Origin: Flavobacteriaceae bacterium
GTDB taxonomy: Bacteria; Bacteroidota; Bacteroidia; Flavobacteriales; Flavobacteriaceae
Assembly (NCBI GenBank): GCA_003511845.1
Contig: DOIV01000265.1
Coordinates: 3,624-10,745 of the forward strand
Length of the DNA: 7,122 bases
Direction of reading: 5' to 3'
Shown here: positions 1 through 5,873 of the stretch, piece after piece
How positions within the stretch are numbered: position 1 is the stretch's first letter
How the letters are laid out: each line of letters begins with the position of its first letter
Translations under genes and position numbers: made by a program
The notes under the pieces: generated by a model
The model's input: the letters and a program-made list of their open reading frames with translations, nothing else
The model's database searches: none
Told to the model about the DNA's origin: nothing

Positions 1-807
1 CTAATATTTAGAAAAAGTTTCCATATCAAATACAACTCCAAAACTAAAATAGATCAAAGTATCGTTAAATCTGTTTTCAGTAACAGGTGCATCTAAGCCT
101 TCAAACTTATCTGTGAAGAAATATTGCCAACGAGCGTCTAAAACTAAATCAAACTTATCTAGTTTGTATCTAGTACCTGCACTCATTGTAAAAGAAAAAG
201 TCTGGTCTTTTTCTACATAAACATTATTCTGCCATTTTTGAGGCAATACAGAAGGATTTGTAATCCAATCACCACCATCTGATGTTACTTCTGGAGTAAA
301 TATATTATACTGAAGTCCTAAACCAATGTAAGGTGCAAATTTCACATCATCATTAAATAAAAGACCATAATCTTCTAAGTTTTTAAAGTGAAACTCTAAA
401 CCTGTACCAAAATTAAGAGACTTTGTCTTTCCTTTCATGTCTCTCAACTTCTGAGCTTCAGAATTAGTAGAACCAGAAGCAGCATAACGCCCTTTATGTT
501 CTAAACTATTGTTAAAATAATAAGATATCTCAGATTTTAATTTAAAGTGGTCTGAAAAAAAACTAGCTCCATTTCTCCAGTTATAATTACTTCCGTAAAA
601 ATTTAAATAGTGAACAGCAGCTATACCAAAGCTAGTAGGTGTACTACTTGGTAAGTGATGCCTTTCGCCATAATCTGTTTGTATAGTAACTGGACCCATA
701 TTTATGCCAAATTCATGACTTAGCTCTAGCTGTGCAAAAACATTAGTTATAGAAAACAATATAACTACTAAAAATAATTTACGAGTTGATTTCATGTACT
801 TTCCCAT
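1..807 (-). CDS. Secreted beta-barrel-like flavobacterial protein, function unknown
   Basis: The complete frame ends with TAG at positions 1-3 and encodes 268 residues from the first ATG. A second ATG four codons in (793-795) gives a more typical signal peptide start, MKSTRK, so either start is possible. A basic N-terminus, a hydrophobic stretch (LFLVVILFSI) and a likely cleavage site VFA|Q near residue 25 indicate export by Sec. The mature part is rich in aromatic residues and alternating polar/hydrophobic strands (FDLVLDARWQYFF, FSFGVVFDME near the C-terminus), as in outer-membrane beta-barrels. From memory it resembles a flavobacterial family catalogued as THC0290_0291, whose members are sometimes mislabelled glutamate dehydrogenase; no dehydrogenase motif is visible here. 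It lies 82 bp downstream of the alkyltransferase-like gene on the same strand. I see no clear promoter or terminator between them, so read-through is possible. Function unknown. Confidence 0.8.
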   Translation of the reverse strand: MGKYMKSTRKLFLVVILFSITNVFAQLELSHEFGINMGPVTIQTDYGERHHLPSSTPTSFGIAAVHYLNFYGSNYNWRNGASFFSDHFKLKSEISYYFNNSLEHKGRYAASGSTNSEAQKLRDMKGKTKSLNFGTGLEFHFKNLEDYGLLFNDDVKFAPYIGLGLQYNIFTPEVTSDGGDWITNPSVLPQKWQNNVYVEKDQTFSFTMSAGTRYKLDKFDLVLDARWQYFFTDKFEGLDAPVTENRFNDTLIYFSFGVVFDMETFSKY

Positions 808-889
808 TTTGACCGCAATTTACTAAAAAATATGTAAAAACATTAATTAAACTTAATTTCATTAAAAATATTGTTTTACTTTGAGGTAA

Positions 890-1222
890 TTATTCATTTG
901 GAATCCAAAAAATTGAATCAAAATTAACAATTTTATTATTTTCAATAATTACACCTTCACTTTCTAGCAATTGTTGCATTAAATTAATTCCATCAAAATG
1001 ATGCTTGCCAGTTAATAAACCCTGTTTATTTACAACTCTATGAGCTGGCACAGTATCATCATTATGACTAGCATTCATTGCCCAACCAACCATTCTAGCT
1101 GATTTTGCAGCTCCTAAATATTTTGCTATTGCTCCGTAAGAAGTCACGCGACCATAAGGAATTTTTCTAGCAACTTTATATACTTTATCAAAATAACCTT
1201 CTTCTTTGCTCATTTTAATCAA
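890..1222 (-). CDS. Alkyltransferase-like protein (ATL), MGMT-domain DNA-damage sensor
   Basis: The 110-residue protein consists of only the C-terminal DNA-binding domain of O6-alkylguanine-DNA alkyltransferase. Family landmarks are IPYGRVTSYGAIA (residues 21-33, with the nucleotide-flipping Tyr29 position), SARMVGWAM (41-49, Arg43 matching the arginine finger) and VPAHRVV (58-64). In true alkyltransferases the last motif is PCHRV and its Cys accepts the alkyl group; here Ala60 replaces it, so direct repair by alkyl transfer is not expected. Known ATLs, such as Schizosaccharomyces pombe Atl1 and bacterial homologues, bind O6-alkylguanine and hand the lesion to nucleotide excision repair; that role is inferred here. 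The start is either the ATG at 1220-1222 or the internal one at 1211-1213 (MSKEEGYF), which fits the family better. It begins 14 bp after the trmB stop and is probably the last gene of the DUF6341-trmB-ATL operon. Confidence 0.92.
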   Translation of the reverse strand: MIKMSKEEGYFDKVYKVARKIPYGRVTSYGAIAKYLGAAKSARMVGWAMNASHNDDTVPAHRVVNKQGLLTGKHHFDGINLMQQLLESEGVIIENNKIVNFDSIFWIPNE

Positions 1223-1236
1223 TAACTAAGTAGAAA

Positions 1237-1911
1237 TTATTTATAGTGCGTTCTAAATTTAATATAAGTAATCGCTTTGTTTTGTTCTAAAAATTGTTTT
1301 TCATAAAACGTTTTGGTAAGTGTAGCTTCTTCAGGGCTGTGGTTGTTTTTATAAATATGATGATGTGCATAGATAATTTCGTGCTTACCTTCTTGTAGTA
1401 AACCTAAGGTATAACCATGTAAAAATTCACTATCGGTTTTTAAATGTACCACTCCTTTATCTATAAGTATTTGTTGATATTTTTTTAAAAATTCTGGATT
1501 TGTTAAACGGTGTTTCATCCGTTTAAACTTAATTTGAGGGTCAGGAAAGGTAATCCAAATTTCGCTAATTTCATTTATTGCAAAACATAGATCAATCAGC
1601 TCTATTTGAGTCCTTAAAAAAGCAACGTTGGTAAGATTATCTTCTAAAGCTGTTTTAGCTCCACGCCAAAAACGAGCTCCTTTTATATCAACTCCAATAT
1701 AATTATAGTGTGGATTTTTTCTTGCCAAAGCAATGGTATACTCACCTTTACCACAGCCTAATTCTAAAATAATCGGATTGTCATTCTTAAAAAAAGCATT
1801 CCATTTTCCTTTTAAATGAAAACCATCAGAAACTTCTTTTCTAGAAGGTTGAATTACATTTGAAAATGTTTCGTTTTCTAAAAAACGCTTTAATTTATTT
1901 TTACTTCCCAA
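1237..1911 (-). CDS. trmB: tRNA (guanine-N7-)-methyltransferase
   Basis: TrmB uses S-adenosylmethionine to make N7-methylguanosine at position 46 of the variable loop of tRNAs. The 224-residue length is normal for the family. Visible motifs are the SAM-binding loop LELGCGKG (residues 49-56), YIGVDIKGAR (71-80, acidic residue for the SAM ribose), the family signature ITFPDPQIKFKRMKHRL (120-136) and HLKTDSEF (156-163). The apparent start codon is TTG (CAA at 1909-1911 on the plus strand). The resulting N-terminus MGSKNKLKRF is typical of Bacteroidota TrmB, there is no ATG in frame just upstream, and the next internal Met (residue 132) lies inside the catalytic domain, so TTG is well supported. 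It is the middle gene of a leftward operon, 17 bp after the small membrane protein gene and 14 bp before the ATL gene. No promoter of its own is apparent. Confidence 0.96.
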   Translation of the reverse strand: MGSKNKLKRFLENETFSNVIQPSRKEVSDGFHLKGKWNAFFKNDNPIILELGCGKGEYTIALARKNPHYNYIGVDIKGARFWRGAKTALEDNLTNVAFLRTQIELIDLCFAINEISEIWITFPDPQIKFKRMKHRLTNPEFLKKYQQILIDKGVVHLKTDSEFLHGYTLGLLQEGKHEIIYAHHHIYKNNHSPEEATLTKTFYEKQFLEQNKAITYIKFRTHYK

Positions 1912-1928
1912 AACAAATGAATTGAATG

Positions 1929-2126
1929 TTATTCTTCACCAGCCCTATCGTGTTTCACCATCTCACCTAACCAATAGAACAAGAAAATAAAACCAATAGA
2001 AACTAAAAAAACACCCATAGTATTTGAAATCCACCAACCGTTCATAAATCTAAAAAAATCATATGGGATAAAAATAAAATCTGTAAAAAAATCACCTATC
2101 GCTCTAAAAATATTGTTTGCAATCAT
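1929..2126 (-). CDS. Small single-pass membrane protein (DUF6341-like)
   Basis: This 65-residue protein has one clear transmembrane helix at about residues 37-54 (MGVFLVSIGFIFLFYWLG). An aromatic, partly amphipathic N-terminal half precedes it (FFTDFIFIPYDFFRFMNGWW), and a short charged tail follows (EMVKHDRAGEE). Two routes support it as a real gene: it starts at the divergent promoter region shared with the DUF6427-like gene, and it is packed 17 bp ahead of trmB on the same strand. From memory it matches the small uncharacterised flavobacterial family DUF6341, often found beside a DUF6427 gene and upp, which is the arrangement here. It is probably the first gene of the operon with trmB and the ATL gene. 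Function is unknown; a role in the inner membrane, possibly with the divergent membrane protein, is only a guess from gene order. Confidence 0.8.
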   Translation of the reverse strand: MIANNIFRAIGDFFTDFIFIPYDFFRFMNGWWISNTMGVFLVSIGFIFLFYWLGEMVKHDRAGEE

Positions 2127-2141
2127 ATTTAAGTATATTTA
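2113..2141 (+). promoter_or_regulatory. Promoter candidate for the DUF6427-like gene
   Basis: TTG (2113-2115), an 18-base spacer and TATATTTA (2134-2141) form a near-consensus Bacteroidota promoter, with one mismatch at the last -7 base. The ATG at 2168 is 26 bp beyond. The elements lie partly inside the start of the divergent small gene, and this site faces the opposite-strand promoter across only a few bases. Confidence 0.4.
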
Positions 2142-2175
2142 CACTGCAAAAATATGAAATTATACGAATGATTGC
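2119..2175. repeat. 8-bp inverted repeat at the two divergent start codons
   Basis: GCAATCAT (2119-2126) and ATGATTGC (2168-2175) are perfect inverse complements with a 41-base spacer. Each arm contains the start codon of one divergent gene, so both proteins begin Met-Ile-Ala. The symmetry could be an accident of similar N-termini (MIANN and MIANF) or could mark an ancestral duplication or protein-binding site. No function is shown. Confidence 0.5.
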
Positions 2176-2178
2176 CAA
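2147..2178 (-). promoter_or_regulatory. Promoter candidate for the DUF6341-trmB-ATL operon
   Basis: On the minus strand TTG (2178-2176) is followed after 21 bases by TATTTTTG (2154-2147), an exact match to the Bacteroidota -7 consensus TAnnTTTG with -33 spacing in the range reported for Flavobacterium. The start codon at 2126 is 20 bp past the -7 box. The -33 element overlaps the first codons of the divergent gene. Confidence 0.6.
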
Positions 2179-3097
2179 TTTTTTTAAAAAATCAACACCT
2201 TTAGCTAAACTTTCTATTCTGATTTTACTAACATTAGTTGTTATTATTAACATTTTTCCATTAGAAAATTTTAGTTTGTCATTTTTTTTAGAAAAATTGG
2301 CAATTCTGTTTTTTCTTTTGATTAACCTTTATTTAATTCATTTTATTACAAAAAGAAACAAATTAATAAAAGAAAATATTTATGATATTGTACTCATAAT
2401 TATCTTTATCTCTATGTTTCCTCAGACAACCTTTTATAGTCCTATATTGATATCACATTTTATCTTGTTATTGGCCTTTAGGAGGATTTATAGTTTACGA
2501 ACTTTAAAAATAACTAAAGAAAAACTATTTGATAGTTCTCTTTATATAGGTATAGCTTCTATAATTTACCCCTGGAGTATTTTTTATTTGATTTTACCTT
2601 ATACAGCAATTGTTACTTTTAATAAAAGAACCATTAGAAATGTAATCATACCAATAATTGGTTTTACCTGTCCAATTTTTATTTATGGTACTTATTTATT
2701 ATTAACTGATAACCTTATATTAGAAAGCTCTCCTTTTATTTTTAACCTTTCATTTTACAATTATAATTCTCTTTTACTACTAATACCCATAGCATTAATT
2801 TTAGGATTTATAATCTGGACAGTTTTTTCAACAACAATTAAAATTATTACCGTAAATAATGAACTTAAAAATTCATGGTACTTAGTGCTAATTCACTTAA
2901 TTATTAGTATTTTGATTATCATACCTTCGCCAGTAAAAAACGGAGCAGAATTCTTGTTTTTATTTTTCCCTATGGCTGTTATTTTTACAAATTATCTACA
3001 GATGGTAAATGAAAAGTGGTTTAAAGATGTTTTTTTATACTTATTTTTGGCTGTGGCAATTTTTAGAACCTACTTACAGTTTTATTCCGTAGGATAA
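2168..3097 (+). CDS. Polytopic inner-membrane protein (DUF6427-like)
   Basis: The 309-residue product is almost entirely membrane-embedded, with about nine or ten hydrophobic helices, for example LSILILLTLVVIINIF (residues 15-30), IYDIVLIIIFISMF, LLLLIPIALILGFIIW and, near the end, WFKDVFLYLFLAVAIF. I place the start at the ATG at 2168 (MIANFFKKSTP). The frame is open further upstream, to 2117, but those 17 codons would overlap the divergent small gene and the promoter region, and MIANFF is the start I recall for this family. From memory it resembles DUF6427, an uncharacterised flavobacterial membrane family usually found beside upp and DUF6341. No catalytic motif is recognisable, so transport, lipid or glycan roles cannot be separated. 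Its stop codon lies inside the 3' end of the convergent upp gene (24-bp overlap), and no terminator hairpin is visible there. Confidence 0.85.
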   Translation: MIANFFKKSTPLAKLSILILLTLVVIINIFPLENFSLSFFLEKLAILFFLLINLYLIHFITKRNKLIKENIYDIVLIIIFISMFPQTTFYSPILISHFILLLAFRRIYSLRTLKITKEKLFDSSLYIGIASIIYPWSIFYLILPYTAIVTFNKRTIRNVIIPIIGFTCPIFIYGTYLLLTDNLILESSPFIFNLSFYNYNSLLLLIPIALILGFIIWTVFSTTIKIITVNNELKNSWYLVLIHLIISILIIIPSPVKNGAEFLFLFFPMAVIFTNYLQMVNEKWFKDVFLYLFLAVAIFRTYLQFYSVG

Positions 3098-3727
3098 ATC
3101 ACCTGCATCTCCTAAACCAGGAACAATATAGCCTCTATTATTTATTTTTTGATCTATGGTTGCTATCCATAAATGTGTGTTTTCAGGGAATACCTTTTTA
3201 ACATACTCAACTCCTTGTGTAGAACCAATAACAGATAGGATATGAATTTGTTTTGGTATGCCATGCTTTTTTATGGCTTTTAAAGTGTTTTCAAGTGTTT
3301 TACCAGTAGCTAACATCGGATCTATTAGAAGTAACACTTTATTATTTATAGAAGGCGATGCTAAATAATTTACAATAACTTCAAAAGCATTCTCATTATT
3401 TGGATGATGTCTATACGCTGAAATAAATGCATTTTCTGCTCCATCAAAATAATTTAAAACACCTTGGTGTAATGGTAAACCTGCACGTAAAATGGAACAC
3501 AATACAAGATTATCCTTTGGTAAAGAGATGTTTTTATCGCCCAAAGGTGTTTGCACAGTTTTATGGGTATAATTTAAGGTTTTGCTTAACTCATAACTTA
3601 AAATTTCACCTATACGTTCAATGTTTTTTCTAAAACGCATAGCATCTTTTTGAATAGTAACATCTCTTAGTTCTGAAATGAACTGATTTATAATAGAGTT
3701 CTCTTCTTTAAAATTATGGATAATCAT
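3074..3727 (-). CDS. upp: Uracil phosphoribosyltransferase
   Basis: Upp joins uracil to 5-phosphoribosyl-1-diphosphate (PRPP) to make UMP in cytosolic pyrimidine salvage. The 217-residue length is close to the usual 205-220. Diagnostic sequences are SILRAGLPLHQGV (78-90), the PRPP-binding loop LLIDPMLATGKT (133-144) and the C-terminal uracil-binding segment YIVPGLGDAGDLSYG (200-214). All look intact, so an active enzyme is expected. The ATG at 3725-3727 gives MIIHNFKEEN, and a -7 element TATTTTTG lies about 17 bp upstream. The gene is transcribed toward the DUF6427-like gene and overlaps its 3' end by 24 bp, so the two transcripts must be complementary at their ends unless termination occurs exactly there. 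Upp and the DUF6427/DUF6341 pair often appear together in flavobacteria (recollection), but no biochemical link is known to me. Confidence 0.97.
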   Translation of the reverse strand: MIIHNFKEENSIINQFISELRDVTIQKDAMRFRKNIERIGEILSYELSKTLNYTHKTVQTPLGDKNISLPKDNLVLCSILRAGLPLHQGVLNYFDGAENAFISAYRHHPNNENAFEVIVNYLASPSINNKVLLLIDPMLATGKTLENTLKAIKKHGIPKQIHILSVIGSTQGVEYVKKVFPENTHLWIATIDQKINNRGYIVPGLGDAGDLSYGIKL

Positions 3728-3743
3728 GAAAATAGTCTTTTAA

Positions 3744-3751
3744 CAAAAATA
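3744..3751 (-). promoter_or_regulatory. -7 element upstream of upp
   Basis: Minus-strand TATTTTTG (3751-3744) matches TAnnTTTG exactly and lies 16 bp ahead of the upp ATG. No TTG is found at the expected -33 distance, so the assignment rests on the -7 box and its position. Confidence 0.45.
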
Positions 3752-3818
3752 CAATTTTAGACTGAAATTTCTATAAAATTTAATCTTAAAAAACTTAAAT
3801 TAATATTTGAAAAATATG

Positions 3819-3826
3819 TACCTTTA
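3819..3826 (+). promoter_or_regulatory. -7-like element upstream of the BON-LysM gene
   Basis: TACCTTTA (3819-3826) matches TAnnTTTG at seven of eight positions and leaves a leader of roughly 25 bases before the ATG at 3858. No clear -33 TTG is seen. The leader lies within the upstream extension of the frame, another reason to reject the earlier TTG start. Confidence 0.4.
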
Positions 3827-3857
3827 CTTCATTAATCATAAAACAAAATTAAAAATT

Positions 3858-4343
3858 ATGGGATTATTTTCATTTATTAAAAATGCAGGAGCCAAAGTTT
3901 TTGGTATCGGCAAAACAACAGAAGAAGAAGCTGCTGAAGATGCAGCAAAAGCTGCTGAACTTGGCAAGATGAAGGCTTTAAAATTGGTAAATGCAGTTGA
4001 AGCTTTAGGGTTTAGCGTAACTGATTTAGACATTACGGTAGATGGCGATTTAGCAACAATTTACGGTCAAGCAGAAAATCAAGCAACCAGAGAAAGAACT
4101 GTATTAGTCGTTGGAAACACTGAAGGTATTGCTAGTGTAGACGATAGAATGACAACAGCTGTTCAAGAACCAGAAGCTCAATTTCACACTGTAGTTAGTG
4201 GTGATACTTTAGGTAAAATTGCAAAAACATATTATGGCAATGCAATGAAATACCCTGAAATTTTTGAAGCTAATAAACCAATGCTTGCTCACCCTGACAA
4301 AATTTATGTAGGTCAGGTGTTACGTATTCCTGCATTGGATTAA
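3858..4343 (+). CDS. BON-LysM protein, Kbp/YgaU-like
   Basis: This 161-residue protein has a short conserved N-terminus (MGLFSFIKNAGAKVFG), an Ala/Glu-rich linker, a BON domain at about 37-103 (ending GIASVDDRM) and a C-terminal LysM domain at about 109-158 (HTVVSGDTLGKIAKTYYGNA, then IFEANKPML and DKIYVGQVLRIP). The order and N-terminus match Escherichia coli Kbp (YgaU), a potassium-binding BON-LysM protein. In that protein BON and LysM cooperate in K+ sensing; LysM domains elsewhere bind peptidoglycan, so the role here is inferred. No signal peptide is visible, as in Kbp, which argues for a cytoplasmic protein despite the LysM domain. The start is the ATG at 3858: the frame is open upstream to a TTG at 3807, but the family begins with MGLF. 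A -7-like element lies upstream and a strong hairpin terminator 17 bp after the stop, so it is probably monocistronic. Confidence 0.93.
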   Translation: MGLFSFIKNAGAKVFGIGKTTEEEAAEDAAKAAELGKMKALKLVNAVEALGFSVTDLDITVDGDLATIYGQAENQATRERTVLVVGNTEGIASVDDRMTTAVQEPEAQFHTVVSGDTLGKIAKTYYGNAMKYPEIFEANKPMLAHPDKIYVGQVLRIPALD

Positions 4344-4360
4344 ACATTTAAGATTCATTT

Positions 4361-4388
4361 AAAAAGCCTCTTAACGGAGGCTTTTTTT
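4361..4388. terminator. Bidirectional intrinsic terminator between kbp-like and tlpA-like genes
   Basis: A perfect 10-bp stem, AAAAAGCCTC (4361-4370) with GAGGCTTTTT (4377-4386), closes a 6-base loop, TTAACG, and runs into seven T residues (4382-4388). On the opposite strand the same hairpin ends in five T residues. It lies 17 bp after the BON-LysM stop and 37 bp beyond the convergent thioredoxin-like gene's stop, so it can end both transcripts. Confidence 0.93.
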
Positions 4389-4425
4389 ATATTAGAATGT
4401 GTGTTTTTGAAAGTTTGAAAGAACT

Positions 4426-5766
4426 TTATTTTTCAAAAAACACTTTTAGTGCAGCAACATCATAAGGTTTAGCAATAATTTTTTTATCAGTATCTAAAAT
4501 ATAAAATGACGGAGTGCTATTGACTCCATATTCAACAGCAAATTGGTTTTTCCACTTGTTAGCACCGTAGATATGGATAAAATCTTTGAAATTTAGACTG
4601 ATATCTTTCCAATCAGCTTTAGATTCTTCTGTTTCTAAACCAATAGCAATAACTTTAGTTTTGGGTTTATCTTTTAAAAAGTTAAAAAGAATAGGCATTT
4701 CTTTTAAGCAATGACCACAAGATGAGCTCCAAAAAACAACCACAAAATAGTCATGTTTTGTCAAACTATAAAGGTCTTTTTCAAGCTTGTTTTCTGTCCA
4801 TAAAATATTTGGAGCTTTGTTACCAACTACAGTTTTTAGTTGTAATTCAATATCTTTTCTAAAGGCTACATCTTGTAATGACGCAGGCAGTTTTTGATAA
4901 TAATTTTCCAATATATATTTTGCCAAAGGTATATTTTGTTGTTGCGTAAAATTGTAAAGTAAGCCTTCTTGAACGTCTCTAGCTAAATTTAAGTTGTCTC
5001 CAATATTGCTAATAACAGTAGCGATAGCATCTTTTTGTAATTTAATATTGGTTTCTGCATCTTCTGAACGGTTGATATAAAAAATATAGTCCGTTATTTT
5101 ATCACTAATAAAAGTAGAATTTAAGAGAGTTTCATCATTAAAATCTATAAAATCAAAGAAATGAGTTTTAATACTATTTAGATAATCTTGAGGGTTGTCA
5201 AAAGGTTTTTCAGGGTAATATGTTGCACTAGCCTTGATAAAATGATAAGCCAATTTACCTTTTGATGTTAACTCAAAATGTTGTTGTGTTTTCGTTAAGT
5301 CAGTTTGTTGTTGCTGATAAAGAGTTTTAATGGTATCTTTTTCAGATGAATTAAAATAGGCAACTTGTAAAGAGTCTAATTTCTCTTGTGTTGATGATAT
5401 TTCCTTTAAATAGTTTTGATAAACTATATTTTCTTCAGAAGTTTTAAATTCAATGCCTTTTTTAGGGTATTTAGGATGAAATTTAAAAACAATATCTTCA
5501 TTATTATAAAGCACATCAACAAACAATCGACTCTCTAAATCATATACCATGCGGTAAACGCCTGGTGTTGCTGACTCAGGCAAAGTAAAAGAAAACGATC
5601 CGTTTGTAATGTCTGCATTTGCAATATAATTTTGCTTAGAACCTTGTAATTGGTATAAGATTATCCATTCATAACTACCCAGAGCTCCCATAGTACCTTT
5701 AATGGTGTGCTGTGCATTTAAAGTTGTAGTCAACACTATTAATACTAACACTATTTTTTTTAACAT
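4426..5766 (-). CDS. Exported TlpA-like thioredoxin-fold thiol:disulfide protein
   Basis: The 446-residue protein starts with a Sec signal peptide (MLKKIVLVLIVLTTTLNA|Q, cleavage near residue 18). Next is a beta-rich domain at about 20-105 resembling the DUF4369 region found before thioredoxin domains in Bacteroidota, then a long helical, Gln/Lys-rich middle (about 110-320). The C-terminal thioredoxin fold (about 320-446) contains FVVVFWSSSCGHC (341-353), with active-site Cys350 and Cys353, and the cis-Pro loop VNSTPSFYILD (Pro419). The redox centre is therefore intact. Such proteins act outside the cytoplasmic membrane as thiol reductases or oxidoreductases; the substrate is unknown. The signal peptide lacks a lipobox Cys, so a soluble periplasmic form is more likely than a lipoprotein. 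The gene converges on the BON-LysM gene across a shared terminator and diverges from the SDR gene across 107 bp, so it is probably transcribed alone. Confidence 0.92.
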   Translation of the reverse strand: MLKKIVLVLIVLTTTLNAQHTIKGTMGALGSYEWIILYQLQGSKQNYIANADITNGSFSFTLPESATPGVYRMVYDLESRLFVDVLYNNEDIVFKFHPKYPKKGIEFKTSEENIVYQNYLKEISSTQEKLDSLQVAYFNSSEKDTIKTLYQQQQTDLTKTQQHFELTSKGKLAYHFIKASATYYPEKPFDNPQDYLNSIKTHFFDFIDFNDETLLNSTFISDKITDYIFYINRSEDAETNIKLQKDAIATVISNIGDNLNLARDVQEGLLYNFTQQQNIPLAKYILENYYQKLPASLQDVAFRKDIELQLKTVVGNKAPNILWTENKLEKDLYSLTKHDYFVVVFWSSSCGHCLKEMPILFNFLKDKPKTKVIAIGLETEESKADWKDISLNFKDFIHIYGANKWKNQFAVEYGVNSTPSFYILDTDKKIIAKPYDVAALKVFFEK

Positions 5767-5815
5767 GTTTGTTATTATTATTGTTTAAATGAATGATGCA
5801 AAAATTAAACCAAAA

Positions 5816-5823
5816 CAAAAGTA
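5816..5823 (-). promoter_or_regulatory. -7 element candidate for the TlpA-like gene
   Basis: Minus-strand TACTTTTG (5823-5816) matches the -7 consensus. It would give a leader of about 44 bases before the ATG at 5764-5766. The nearest upstream TTG is only 14 bases away, shorter than the usual 17-23, so the match is incomplete. Confidence 0.35.
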
Positions 5824-5849
5824 CAGAATTTTTAAAACAAAAATTTGTG

Positions 5850-5857
5850 TAGTTTTG
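5850..5857 (+). promoter_or_regulatory. -7 element upstream of the SDR gene
   Basis: TAGTTTTG (5850-5857) fits TAnnTTTG exactly and is 16 bp ahead of the ATG at 5874, implying a leader of about ten bases, too short for an ordinary ribosome binding site. A -33 TTG is not evident. Confidence 0.5.
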
Positions 5858-5873
5858 GTAGAAATGAAACTCA

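Noticed and set aside
808..889. Possible promoter for the leftmost secreted protein gene
   Set aside because: No minus-strand match to TAnnTTTG was found; only AT-rich sequence and a TTAATTAA palindrome are seen.
2117..2167. Upstream extension of the DUF6427-like gene beginning MQSYLSIF
   Set aside because: It overlaps the divergent small gene and both promoter candidates; MIANFFKK from 2168 is the more likely family start.
3427..3633. 68-codon plus-strand open frame inside upp
   Set aside because: It lies wholly opposite a strongly conserved enzyme gene, has no recognisable domain and is best explained as a shadow.
3807..3857. TTG-initiated 17-codon extension of the BON-LysM gene
   Set aside because: Family members start at MGLF; the extension covers the likely promoter and leader.
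3836..4033. 65-codon minus-strand frame rich in Ala/Ser
   Set aside because: Antisense to the Ala/Glu-rich linker of the BON-LysM gene; the low-complexity composition is the mirror of that coding sequence.
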